The notes beneath the pieces are model-generated. The model did no database searches, had not been told where the DNA came from, and saw only the letters and a list, made by a program, of their open reading frames with translations. A DNA stretch of 64,000 bases. It comes from a candidate division KSB1 bacterium. GTDB taxonomy: Bacteria; Zhuqueibacterota; Zhuqueibacteria; Residuimicrobiales; Krinioviventaceae. Numbering within the stretch: position 1 is the stretch's first letter; each line of letters opens with the position of its first letter. Where the stretch lies: NCBI GenBank assembly GCA_034521575.1, contig JAXHMJ010000005.1:992001-1056000 (forward strand), in the 5' to 3' direction. Made by a program: the position numbers and the translations under genes. Of the stretch, positions 36,157-44,636 are shown one piece after another.

Positions 36157-36318
36157 AATATTTTGTACATTTTATTGAAAAGACTTTAATAAACATAGTA
36201 TTTTTTATCGAAACTTGCAAACAAAACCATTTAAAACGTCCGTGTTTATCTTTTAATTTGGATTTTGACTTTATTTTTTGTAATCTATTTATCAACCACT
36301 TAAACAGGAGAACAAGCA

Positions 36319-37971
36319 ATGAAAAAATTATGTCTGCTGGTCCTGCTCTTATCTTTATTATCCTGCGGACCCAATTCTGAGGAAAAACAATTGAAAACAT
36401 TTGTAGAGTCCTATACTGAACAGGTCAAGCCTCTTCACAAAAAGGCCAATCTGGCCTATTGGCGCGCTGCGACCACGGGAAACGAACAAGCATTTCAAGA
36501 ATCCGGCAACGCCGAGCTGGAAATACGCAAAACTCACAGTGACTCGCAAAAATTTGCGTTACTGAATTCTTTGAAAGAATCCGCTCAAATCAATGATCCC
36601 TTACTGCAGCGTCAGCTAACCGTACTCTACAACCGCTTTCTGAAAAATCAGATCGACCCGGATCTTTTAAAATCCATAGTTGACAAACAAACTGAAATTG
36701 AACAAAAATTCAGCACATTCCGTCCGGTGGTCAATGGTGATACTTTGAACAACAATCGCATCGAAAAAGTTCTAAAAAATGAAATAAATTCCAAAGTCCG
36801 GCAACAAATCTGGAGCGCCAGTAAAAAAGTCGGTGCACATGTGGCTCCGGATATCATTGAACTGGTAAAATACCGCAACAAAGCCGCCCAATCCATCGGA
36901 TTTCCCGATTATCACAGTATGTCACTGATTGTCAGTGAACAATCTCCCGCAGAGATCGATGAAATATTCCGGGATTTGGAAGAAAGAACCAATGAACCGT
37001 TTATGAATATCAAGGCTGAACTTGACTCTGTTTTAGCGGACATGTACGGCGTCGGCATCACCGGCTTGATGCCCTGGCATTATCACGATCCATTTTTCCA
37101 GGAAACCCCGTTGGTCTATGAAATCGATCTGGACCCCTTTTATGCAGATCATGACGTTGTAGACCTGGCACAGACATTTTACGAGGGGATTGGTCTTCCC
37201 GTTGATTCCATCCTGGCTCACAGTGACCTCTACGAGCGCAAGGGTAAAAATCCACATGCCTTTTGCATTGATATTGACCGGCAGGGAGATGTCCGGATTT
37301 TATGCAATGTGAAAAACAATGAGCGCTGGATGGAGACGATGCTGCACGAACTGGGGCATGCCGTCTATGACCGATATATGAGCCTGGACACTCCCTATAT
37401 ATTGCGCGAACCCGCACATGCCTTTACAACCGAAGGAATCGCCATGTTGTTCGGACGTCAAAGCCGCGACGCAGAATGGATGCGTCACATGCTGGACTTG
37501 TCTCAGGAAGAATATAATGAAATAAAGACGATAACCGAAAAATATGCTCAGCTGAAACAATTGATTTTTGCCCGCTGGGCCATGGTGATGTACCAGTTTG
37601 AAAAAGCACTCTACAGCGATCCAAATCAGGATCTCAATCAGCTCTGGTGGTCTTTGGTTCAGCATTATCAACTAATTTCCAAACCGACTGATCGTGACAA
37701 ACCGGACTGGGCTGCAAAAATTCACATCGCCCTTTATCCCTGTTACTATCACAATTATTTGCTCGGTGAATTGTTCGCGTCTCAATTGCATCATCACATC
37801 ATAGAGTCGGATAACAACAAGACCGTGTTTGCAGGCAACCGGAAAATCGGCAGCTATCTGAAAAAAAATGTATTCATACCGGCAAACACAATGCCCTGGG
37901 ATGAGATGATCAGACAGGCAACCGGTGAACCGCTGTCCGCTCTTTACTTTGTTCATCAATTTGTAAACTAA
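36319..37971 (+). CDS. M2/M3-like metallopeptidase lipoprotein
   Basis: 550 residues with a lipoprotein signal peptide (MKKLCLLVLLLSLLSCGPNS; lipobox LLSC). The zinc motif HELGHAVYD (HExxH, near residue 342) and the third ligand in FTTEGIAMLFGR are placed as in gluzincins of the angiotensin-converting enzyme (M2) and related group. The helix-rich N-terminal portion and the late YYHNYLLGELFASQL motif agree. It probably cleaves peptides in the periplasm. It is followed after 11 bases by the GalT-like gene. A weak TTGACT box with a 17-base-spaced TTTATC precedes it. Confidence 0.85.
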   Translation: MKKLCLLVLLLSLLSCGPNSEEKQLKTFVESYTEQVKPLHKKANLAYWRAATTGNEQAFQESGNAELEIRKTHSDSQKFALLNSLKESAQINDPLLQRQLTVLYNRFLKNQIDPDLLKSIVDKQTEIEQKFSTFRPVVNGDTLNNNRIEKVLKNEINSKVRQQIWSASKKVGAHVAPDIIELVKYRNKAAQSIGFPDYHSMSLIVSEQSPAEIDEIFRDLEERTNEPFMNIKAELDSVLADMYGVGITGLMPWHYHDPFFQETPLVYEIDLDPFYADHDVVDLAQTFYEGIGLPVDSILAHSDLYERKGKNPHAFCIDIDRQGDVRILCNVKNNERWMETMLHELGHAVYDRYMSLDTPYILREPAHAFTTEGIAMLFGRQSRDAEWMRHMLDLSQEEYNEIKTITEKYAQLKQLIFARWAMVMYQFEKALYSDPNQDLNQLWWSLVQHYQLISKPTDRDKPDWAAKIHIALYPCYYHNYLLGELFASQLHHHIIESDNNKTVFAGNRKIGSYLKKNVFIPANTMPWDEMIRQATGEPLSALYFVHQFVN

Positions 37972-37982
37972 AGATCCCGGCA

Positions 37983-39290
37983 ATGGATTATTCTAAACTT
38001 GTCACGCATTACAAAGACGGATCTATAAAGCATCGAAATCCGTTCAGCGGGACTGAGTCCTGGTACTCTCCGGACCGGAAAAACCGGCCTATTCTGACGC
38101 AGCAGGATACAGATGCGGCAGAGCTGAAAACGAGTACGCCGGAGGACTATTGTCCATTCTGCGAATCTCGGTATTCAGAAACCACACCGGAAAAATCCCG
38201 GCTGATTTTCCGGGAAGACAGTTGGCAGTGCCTGGATCGGTTGCCACCGGATGACGTATTTTCCGGCACTGCCGATTTTCGCAGAATCGGAAATCTTTAT
38301 GAAATCATCTCGACGCCCTACTGGAAAGAACAATACGGATATACGCTATCTGATAAAAACCGCGATCGTAAAAATGAATATCTTGAATCCGATCTGGGAA
38401 TGGAACATGTTTGTGATGTTTTGCAGTACAAATTACAAAATGAGGGTGTCCCGCAAAGCAAAATTGACTCTTTTCTAAATGATCCCGAGATGGCCGCTGC
38501 AGATGCATTTTTCGGCGGCAGTCACGAATTGATCATCCCGCGCCGGCATTATAAACCTGGCGCTCAAACCACAGCTGATCTCTGCTCCACAGGATGCCTG
38601 AGCGCCAAATCGCATAGCATCTATTACAGATTTTCCTGTTTTGCCGCTCAGGATATTTATGATAATAATCCCCATGTGAAATACGTATGCATCTATACCA
38701 ATTGGGGCGGAACAGGCGGCGCATCTCTGCCGCATCTGCATCGTCAATTGCTGGGAATGGACAAACACGGGCATATTCTGGAACGCATCAGCAAGCTGAA
38801 ACAAAAATATGACCGCATTTATTATGATTTACTGTTGTTTGCCAAACACCAGCATCTGATTATTTGTGAAAATGACGGAGCCATTGCATATGCTGATATG
38901 GGATTGCCGTTCCCGACGATCAGTGTGGTTTCAAAAACATTGTCCACCCCCTTAAAAGCAGACTCGAGCCAACTCAGACCCATGAGTGAAATCGTCCATG
39001 CCTTGCACTCGGCCATGGGAGAATCACTGCCCTGTAACGAAGAATGGTTTTACACACCGGAAAATGGGAAAATTAAAATTCCCTGGACCGTGCAAATCAA
39101 ATGGCGGGTGAATACACATGCCGGATTCGAAGGGGCAACCGGTTTGTATGTGGTGCCATACGCTCCGGCTGACCTTAGGACCAAGATGGTCGAGGTATTA
39201 TCCGAGATGGACATCGGAATTTATCAACAAGCGCTTCAGGTTGGAGATAATGCACCCGGTAGAGTAGATATCTTAAAATATTTCTCTTGA
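37983..39290 (+). CDS. DUF4921-family galactose-1-phosphate uridylyltransferase-like protein
   Basis: 435 residues. The start DGSIKHRNPFSGTESWYSP and the CPFCE zinc pair identify the DUF4921 family, related to GalT of the HIT superfamily. The nucleotidyltransferase His triad equivalent is in LPHLHRQLLGMD, and an earlier GGSHELIIPRRH block is conserved. GalT exchanges UDP between glucose-1-phosphate and galactose-1-phosphate through a uridylyl-histidine; a different sugar phosphate substrate is possible for DUF4921. It is cytoplasmic and probably co-transcribed with the preceding peptidase gene. Confidence 0.88.
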   Translation: MDYSKLVTHYKDGSIKHRNPFSGTESWYSPDRKNRPILTQQDTDAAELKTSTPEDYCPFCESRYSETTPEKSRLIFREDSWQCLDRLPPDDVFSGTADFRRIGNLYEIISTPYWKEQYGYTLSDKNRDRKNEYLESDLGMEHVCDVLQYKLQNEGVPQSKIDSFLNDPEMAAADAFFGGSHELIIPRRHYKPGAQTTADLCSTGCLSAKSHSIYYRFSCFAAQDIYDNNPHVKYVCIYTNWGGTGGASLPHLHRQLLGMDKHGHILERISKLKQKYDRIYYDLLLFAKHQHLIICENDGAIAYADMGLPFPTISVVSKTLSTPLKADSSQLRPMSEIVHALHSAMGESLPCNEEWFYTPENGKIKIPWTVQIKWRVNTHAGFEGATGLYVVPYAPADLRTKMVEVLSEMDIGIYQQALQVGDNAPGRVDILKYFS

Positions 39291-39371
39291 AACTCGCAGC
39301 TTTTTAAAATATATTTTCATATAGCGGTTTTTATCGGAAAACCCGGATAATAATCACCGGTTTTGTTGTTA

Positions 39372-40019
39372 ATGACAAAAAAAAGAACATTTTTGGCAAA
39401 TAAAACTCACAAACAACTCGGCAATACAGCCTGGATTCGCCATCTCCTCATGGTCAGCGGACTGCTCCTGGCTTGCACCAATCCGTTTGCAACACGCAAT
39501 CCGGAACCGCCGCAAGGCAATCAGTCGAACTGGATCCAGCCCTCATCACCGGAGTATGTATTGGTGAACCTGCGTGCGGCATTAAAAGAAAAAAATATCA
39601 CAAACTATATGCGATGTCTGGCGGATACATCAAATTCTTTCAAAACGTTTCGCTATGAACCCGTGCCATCGGTAGCCAATAACAATCCGCCGTCATTGTT
39701 TGCGAACTGGGACAAAACAGCAGAATTTAATTTTATCAACCAATGGATGGCTTTTATACCTCAGGATTCAAGTTTGGAATTGTCTTTGACCACATTGAAA
39801 GAAAATATGTTTCAGGATTCTGTTGTTCTTTTGCAGGAATACCAACTGAACACTTATTATCAATGCAATGACGATAGTTGTTTTTATCATATGCAGGGTC
39901 AGGCTGAGTTTTATTTGTTGCGTACATCTGAAGACTTGTGGTATATCTATAAATGGCGAGACATGGCAACCGGCTCCAATCCGACATGGAGTCATTTGCG
40001 CGCCAAATTCGGAATATAA
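39372..40019 (+). CDS. Lipoprotein, unrecognised family
   Basis: The start was set at ATG 39372 (MTKKRTFLANKTHKQLG). The signal peptide ends in GLLLAC, so the mature protein begins at Cys. About 215 residues. The mature part starts with a Pro/Asn-rich linker and then a compact alpha/beta domain (SSPEYVLVNLRAALKEKNIT, then FNFINQWMAFIPQDSS and FYLLRTSEDLWYIYKWRD) that resembles NTF2-like folds. It lies 3 bases before the polysaccharide deacetylase gene and is probably co-transcribed. Function unknown. Confidence 0.6.
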   Translation: MTKKRTFLANKTHKQLGNTAWIRHLLMVSGLLLACTNPFATRNPEPPQGNQSNWIQPSSPEYVLVNLRAALKEKNITNYMRCLADTSNSFKTFRYEPVPSVANNNPPSLFANWDKTAEFNFINQWMAFIPQDSSLELSLTTLKENMFQDSVVLLQEYQLNTYYQCNDDSCFYHMQGQAEFYLLRTSEDLWYIYKWRDMATGSNPTWSHLRAKFGI

Positions 40020-40022
40020 TTT

Positions 40023-41183
40023 ATGAAACGACAAACACGAAATATTTCCGGCACGCAGAGTAAAAAACAACAATCGTCCTGGGTAAATTTGTGCAAACAC
40101 ATCAGCCAATTTCACAAAAACACCAATTGGCCTCCGCTGTTCAAATGGCTTTTAATCGTTACACTATTGAATATCGTGTTTGCCTTTTTCATTGCACCAC
40201 GCATTCATATTAAACAAACATCAGAGTTGTCTTCCAAAGAAGTTGAATCCATTCGCAAGCAAGCGCGTGAATCACTGTTAAATCAGGACCTGCTTGCAAT
40301 GCCGGACACAGCGGAAGACACCTTGGTCCATTTAGAGGCCCCGCTCTCAACTTCAATCTATAATATTTATCAGACTCTGAATCAGGATCTGCGCTCGGTT
40401 AATGCGACTATTCTCAAGGGCAAAAAACTCGGACCGACACTGTATCAATTAAAAATTGGGAAACAAGGCCGAGCGGTACAGACTTGTCAACTGCATTTAA
40501 CAGGCGGGCCCTCTAAAGATAACCCGCGCATTGCACTAATAATAGATGATTTTGGTTATACCATGTCCAACGCCGCTCTCGCATTTTTAAAACTGGATGC
40601 TGCTATTACAGTTTCCGTCATACCCGGACTCAACAGTTCCTCAAAGGCGGCGGATGTTGCCAATCTATACGAAAAGGAAGTGCTCGTACATATGCCGATG
40701 GAACCGAAAAACGCTGAATTTGATTTGACGCCTTTTACCCTCACCACAGACATGCAAGCAGGCGAAATATCAATGCGGATCAAAACAGCTCTGGCTGAAC
40801 TGCCGACAGCTGTCGGTATGAACAATCATATGGGATCCAAAGCCACCGAAAATGAAAAAGTTATGCAAACCATACTGCTGACTCTAAAAAGTAGAAACAA
40901 GTTTTGGATCGACAGCCGGACCAGCCAGAAAAGCATCGCTTACGCACTCGCCCGGGAATTGGGCGTCCCTTCAGCTCAAAACAATATCTTTCTCGATGCC
41001 AGGGAAACAGATGAATTTATACGGAATCAGTTATTGCTCGCGGGACGCATGGCCAGAAAGAACGGCTCTGCAATCGCGATCGGTCATGTGAAAATGCAGA
41101 CTTTTGACGCCATAAAAGACATAATTCCCAAACTACAGGAAACAGGCATCCAGTTTGTATCAGTATCCAAACTGGTTCATTAA
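40023..41183 (+). CDS. Divergent polysaccharide deacetylase family protein
   Basis: 386 residues with an N-terminal transmembrane helix (about 45-62) and a periplasmic NodB-like domain. The motifs of the divergent family (COG2861/YibQ) are present: ALIIDDFGYT, VLVHMPMEPKN, AVGMNNHMGS, FWIDSRTSQKS and AIAIGHVKMQT. The two Asp of the first motif and the His pair that bind metal are kept. It probably modifies an envelope glycan. It abuts the lipoprotein before it and the PdxJ-like gene after it (18-base gap). Confidence 0.9.
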   Translation: MKRQTRNISGTQSKKQQSSWVNLCKHISQFHKNTNWPPLFKWLLIVTLLNIVFAFFIAPRIHIKQTSELSSKEVESIRKQARESLLNQDLLAMPDTAEDTLVHLEAPLSTSIYNIYQTLNQDLRSVNATILKGKKLGPTLYQLKIGKQGRAVQTCQLHLTGGPSKDNPRIALIIDDFGYTMSNAALAFLKLDAAITVSVIPGLNSSSKAADVANLYEKEVLVHMPMEPKNAEFDLTPFTLTTDMQAGEISMRIKTALAELPTAVGMNNHMGSKATENEKVMQTILLTLKSRNKFWIDSRTSQKSIAYALARELGVPSAQNNIFLDARETDEFIRNQLLLAGRMARKNGSAIAIGHVKMQTFDAIKDIIPKLQETGIQFVSVSKLVH

Positions 41184-41201
41184 CAAGAAAAGGAGTACGT
41201 C

Positions 41202-41912
41202 ATGGCCCGACTCTGCTTATGTATCAACCAGGTAGCAAAAAGCAGAAACATGCGAAAAACCAAAGTTCCGGACCCGGCGGCTCTCGCTATTGCCGCGGAA
41301 ATGGCCGGTATTGACGGCATTGTTGCTCACTTGAAAGAAGACCGTTCGGATGTGACAGACCGGGATATCAATGTATTGAAAGAAGTTGTGACCAGCCACT
41401 TTAATCTGGCCATCGGGCTTCGCGAAGAAATGATCAAAAAAGCCGTAAATTGGCTCCCCGACATGGTAACCCTGCTTCCCTCCACTCAGGAGCACAAAGC
41501 GGACGAGTCTCTGGATGTAATCGGCAACATGGATTACGTGGAATCCTCCGTCCGCACCCTCCGGGCGCACAATATTGTGGTCACACTTTTGATTGACCCG
41601 GTGGCTCAACAGATCAAAGCTGCTGCCCGCAGTCAAGCGGATTATATTCAATTCAATACAGCGCCCCTGCAGCGCGTCGACGATTATGGAACGATGAATG
41701 ATTTTATCGAAGATCTGCGTTCGGCCGCCATTGCGGCAAATAAAATCGGTATGGGTGTCATGGCCGGTCGCGGTCTAGGCACACAAACATTGCGTGAAAT
41801 CAATGATATTTCTTATATAGAAGAATTCAATGTGGGCTGGGGAATGATTGCCCGGGCCATGCTGGTTGGAATTGAACAGGCTGTAAAAGATTTTCAAAAA
41901 ATTTTATCATGA
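41202..41912 (+). CDS. PdxJ-like protein with altered active site
   Basis: 236 residues, normal size for pyridoxine 5-phosphate synthase, and the fold motifs are recognisable: LCINQVAKSRNMRK, AGIDGIVAHLKEDRSDV, ESLDVIGN, FNVGWGMIARAMLVG. However, the key residues are changed. The catalytic His of the first acid-base set is kept (HLKED), but the family's Glu in NLEMA is replaced (NLAIG), the His in GHGLN is Arg (AGRGLGT) and the IELHTG block reads IQFNTA. It may therefore have lost or changed activity. It lies between the deacetylase and the S9 peptidase; a vitamin B6 role cannot be assumed. Confidence 0.75.
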   Translation: MARLCLCINQVAKSRNMRKTKVPDPAALAIAAEMAGIDGIVAHLKEDRSDVTDRDINVLKEVVTSHFNLAIGLREEMIKKAVNWLPDMVTLLPSTQEHKADESLDVIGNMDYVESSVRTLRAHNIVVTLLIDPVAQQIKAAARSQADYIQFNTAPLQRVDDYGTMNDFIEDLRSAAIAANKIGMGVMAGRGLGTQTLREINDISYIEEFNVGWGMIARAMLVGIEQAVKDFQKILS

Positions 41913-41921
41913 GGAAAAGTT

Positions 41922-43949
41922 ATGTTAAAAAATACGATAATTATTTTGGCAATACTTTGTAGTATGGCTCTGTCAACTGAAAAACGCGCTATGACCGTGG
42001 AAGACCTCTGGGCGATGCATCGTATCACGGATGCCCGGTTGTCGCCGGACGGCCAATGGCTCGTATATTCTTTGTCAGAGTATGATATGAAGGCTAATGA
42101 CAGCCAGACCAATCTCTGGTTGATTTCCACAAAAGGCGGAAAACCTCGTCAATTAACCACACATTCAGCCTATGACGGACACCCGCGCTGGACACCGGAC
42201 GGCAAAGCTGTCAGCTTTTTATCATATCGGAACGGTTCCACTCAAATCCATACCATTCCGATGCAGGGCGGTGAGGCCCGGCAGCTGACCGAGTCCCCGG
42301 TGGATATCCATTCTTTTATCTGGTCACCCACCGGCGACAAACTTGCGTTTACAGCCTATGTTTATCCCGATACTGAAACACTCAAGGCCACAGCTGAGCG
42401 GGATAAGAAAAAACAAGAATCAAACGTAAAAGCCCGGATTATTGACGATCTTTTATTTCGATCCTGGAACCGGTGGACCAACGGTAAACGCACACACGTG
42501 TTTGTTTACGATCTGAATGAAAAAAGCTACACAGATGCAACACCGGGCGATTTTGACACACCGCCGCTCGACTTGGGAAGCGATCAGGACTTTTGTTTTT
42601 CACCGGACGGACAAGAGCTTGCTGTGGTTAGCAACCACACGAATATGCCGGCGGCCAACACCAATAATGATATCTTTCTCATTTCATTGAATGATCTCAA
42701 AACCAAAAATCTAACTGCTGACAATCAAGCTGTAGACAATGCTCCACGATACTCACCCGATGGCCGCCATATCGCCTATAAATCCATGAATCGACCCGGA
42801 TTTGAAGCAGATCAATATGAAATCATCCTGTACAATCGCGAGACAGGAAAAAAACAGACTCTTACTGAATCACTGGATTTATCACCGGGCGAACTGGTAT
42901 GGGGTCCGGACAGCCGGACGCTGTACTTTAACACCCGTGAACGCGGCAGACGCACCCTTTACAAAACAGAAATCAATCAAAAACCGGTTAAACGGGTCGA
43001 CAAACATGTCAATTCAGACATTCAGGTGGATAAACAGAATAATTTATATTTTCGCCGCCAGTCCAATACGCTGCCGTCTGAACTGTTTGTTTTAGCTCCC
43101 AAAGGCGCTGTAAAACAATTAACCCAGGTGAATGCTGAAAGACTGGCACAATTGGAACTGAATCCGGTTTCAGATTTTGAATTCACCTCTTTTGACGGAA
43201 AATCTGTACATGGTTTGATGGTAAAACCGCCGTTCTTCGATCCTGACAAAACATATCCGTTGATATACCTGATTCACGGCGGGCCCCAGGGCATGTGGAG
43301 CGATGATTTTCATTACCGCTGGAACTCGTCTATGTTTGCCGCTCGCGGTTATGTCGTCGCGATGGTGAACTTTCGAGGTTCAAAGGGATACGGCCAGGAC
43401 TGGTGCGACGCGGTGAGCAAAAACTGGGGCGGCGGACCTTATCAAGATCTGATGGCCGGCCTGGATTATCTACTCGAGAGCTATGATTTTATCGATGAAA
43501 ACCGCATAGCAGCGGCAGGAGCCAGCTATGGTGGATTTATGATCAACTGGATCGCCGGCCACACCGACCGATTTGATGCTCTTGTCAGTCATGCCGGTGT
43601 ATTTGATCAGGTCAGTATGTACGGCGCTACAGAAGAATTATGGTTTCCCGAATGGGAATTTGGCGGTACTCCGTATGAAAATCCCGAGTTATATGAGAAA
43701 TGGTCTCCTTCAACACACGCTGAACACTTTGCCAAGTATAAAACCCCGACTCTTGTTATACACGGGCAGCACGATTACCGGGTACCGGTGACCCAGGGCT
43801 TTCAGATGTTTACCGCTCTTCAGCGTATGGGTGTTCCGTCACGTCTGATCTATTACCCGGACGAGACGCATTTTATCTCCAAACCACAAAACGCCAGATT
43901 GTGGTGGAATGAGATTTTTAACTGGATTGAAACCTGGATGAACCAATAA
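41922..43949 (+). CDS. S9-family peptidase (prolyl oligopeptidase type)
   Basis: 675 residues with a signal peptide (MLKNTIIILAILCSMALST). An N-terminal beta-propeller (repeats such as SPDGQWLVYSLSE, WTPDGKAVSFLSY, SPDGRHIAYKSMN) precedes an alpha/beta-hydrolase domain. The catalytic Ser is in AAGASYGGFMINW, the Asp in VIHGQHDYRVP and the His in YPDETHFIS. This matches acylaminoacyl peptidase/dipeptidyl peptidase S9C. It is exported and probably degrades oligopeptides. A terminator with a TTCG tetraloop follows at 43956. Confidence 0.93.
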   Translation: MLKNTIIILAILCSMALSTEKRAMTVEDLWAMHRITDARLSPDGQWLVYSLSEYDMKANDSQTNLWLISTKGGKPRQLTTHSAYDGHPRWTPDGKAVSFLSYRNGSTQIHTIPMQGGEARQLTESPVDIHSFIWSPTGDKLAFTAYVYPDTETLKATAERDKKKQESNVKARIIDDLLFRSWNRWTNGKRTHVFVYDLNEKSYTDATPGDFDTPPLDLGSDQDFCFSPDGQELAVVSNHTNMPAANTNNDIFLISLNDLKTKNLTADNQAVDNAPRYSPDGRHIAYKSMNRPGFEADQYEIILYNRETGKKQTLTESLDLSPGELVWGPDSRTLYFNTRERGRRTLYKTEINQKPVKRVDKHVNSDIQVDKQNNLYFRRQSNTLPSELFVLAPKGAVKQLTQVNAERLAQLELNPVSDFEFTSFDGKSVHGLMVKPPFFDPDKTYPLIYLIHGGPQGMWSDDFHYRWNSSMFAARGYVVAMVNFRGSKGYGQDWCDAVSKNWGGGPYQDLMAGLDYLLESYDFIDENRIAAAGASYGGFMINWIAGHTDRFDALVSHAGVFDQVSMYGATEELWFPEWEFGGTPYENPELYEKWSPSTHAEHFAKYKTPTLVIHGQHDYRVPVTQGFQMFTALQRMGVPSRLIYYPDETHFISKPQNARLWWNEIFNWIETWMNQ

Positions 43950-43955
43950 AAGATA

Positions 43956-43982
43956 CCGCTGCTCTTCGGAGCGGCGGGTTTT
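43956..43982 (+). terminator. Rho-independent terminator with UUCG loop
   Basis: CCGCTGCTC and GAGCGGCGG pair (one G-U) around a TTCG tetraloop, followed by GTTTT. It ends the S9 peptidase transcript. The tail reaches to 4 bases before the next ATG (43987), so the stem also shields the next gene's initiation region. Confidence 0.75.
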
Positions 43983-43986
43983 GCTT

Positions 43987-44415
43987 ATGACAACACATCG
44001 GTTTTTAATTATTCTTGTTTTCCTGACGGTCGGTCTCCTCGCAAATCGGTGCGAAAACCCGCTCAAAGATGAACAGAAAAAAGAACAGGTCATTGAGCTG
44101 ATTGATGAATATTTTGTCGAACCCGGTCAGTATATTTTTTTCTGGGATGGCCGCGACAAAACAGGCAATTATATCGAACCCGGGAAATATATTGTCCTGT
44201 TGGAAATTAAAAACTGGCAGGATCAGGAAACACTCACCGCTGAAAAAGGCGGAAAACACGGTAAAAATGACAATGCACACTATGAACCCGGATACTGGTT
44301 GTATGATGACCTGCTCGAGCCGGAACCGAACCCGTTTCAAATCATGTCCGGTGTCAATATACCGGTCAGATTAAGCGAGCCGACCCGTATCATTTTGCGC
44401 ATCTATAAAGATTAG
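43987..44415 (+). CDS. Small FlgD-like secreted or lipoprotein
   Basis: 142 residues from ATG 43987 (MTTHRFLIILVFLTVGLLAN). The hydrophobic leader ends in LLANRC, an imperfect lipobox, so either lipidation or simple cleavage is possible. The central part, YIFFWDGRDKTGNYIEPGKY, has the FlgD Ig-like sequence W.G.D..G....G.Y, the same fold as the sorting domains of neighbouring proteins. It may be a short stand-alone relative. Close to a terminator on its left; no ribosome binding site is evident. Confidence 0.55.
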   Translation: MTTHRFLIILVFLTVGLLANRCENPLKDEQKKEQVIELIDEYFVEPGQYIFFWDGRDKTGNYIEPGKYIVLLEIKNWQDQETLTAEKGGKHGKNDNAHYEPGYWLYDDLLEPEPNPFQIMSGVNIPVRLSEPTRIILRIYKD

Positions 44416-44571
44416 CGTCATAAAAAGGTGACCGGTATTCGTCATTCCAAAAGCATACTGGTCAGTCGACCGTTTAGTATACAGTCATTTTTTCAAAAAT
44501 TAACAGAAAAATAGTCCAAACCCTTTATCCTATACACCTGGGGGAATAAAACCATTCACAGCAAAATATGC

Positions 44572-44600
44572 TTGACATTTTGCAATATTAAAAGTATTTT
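44572..44600 (+). promoter_or_regulatory. Sigma70-type promoter
   Basis: TTGACA (44572-44577), 17 bases, TATTTT (44595-44600), 37 bases before the start codon of the synthetase-like gene. Same elements as the hrcA promoter at 12193-12221. Confidence 0.65.
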
Positions 44601-44636
44601 AAAATTCTTGAAACGATACTAACATAAAGGGACCAT

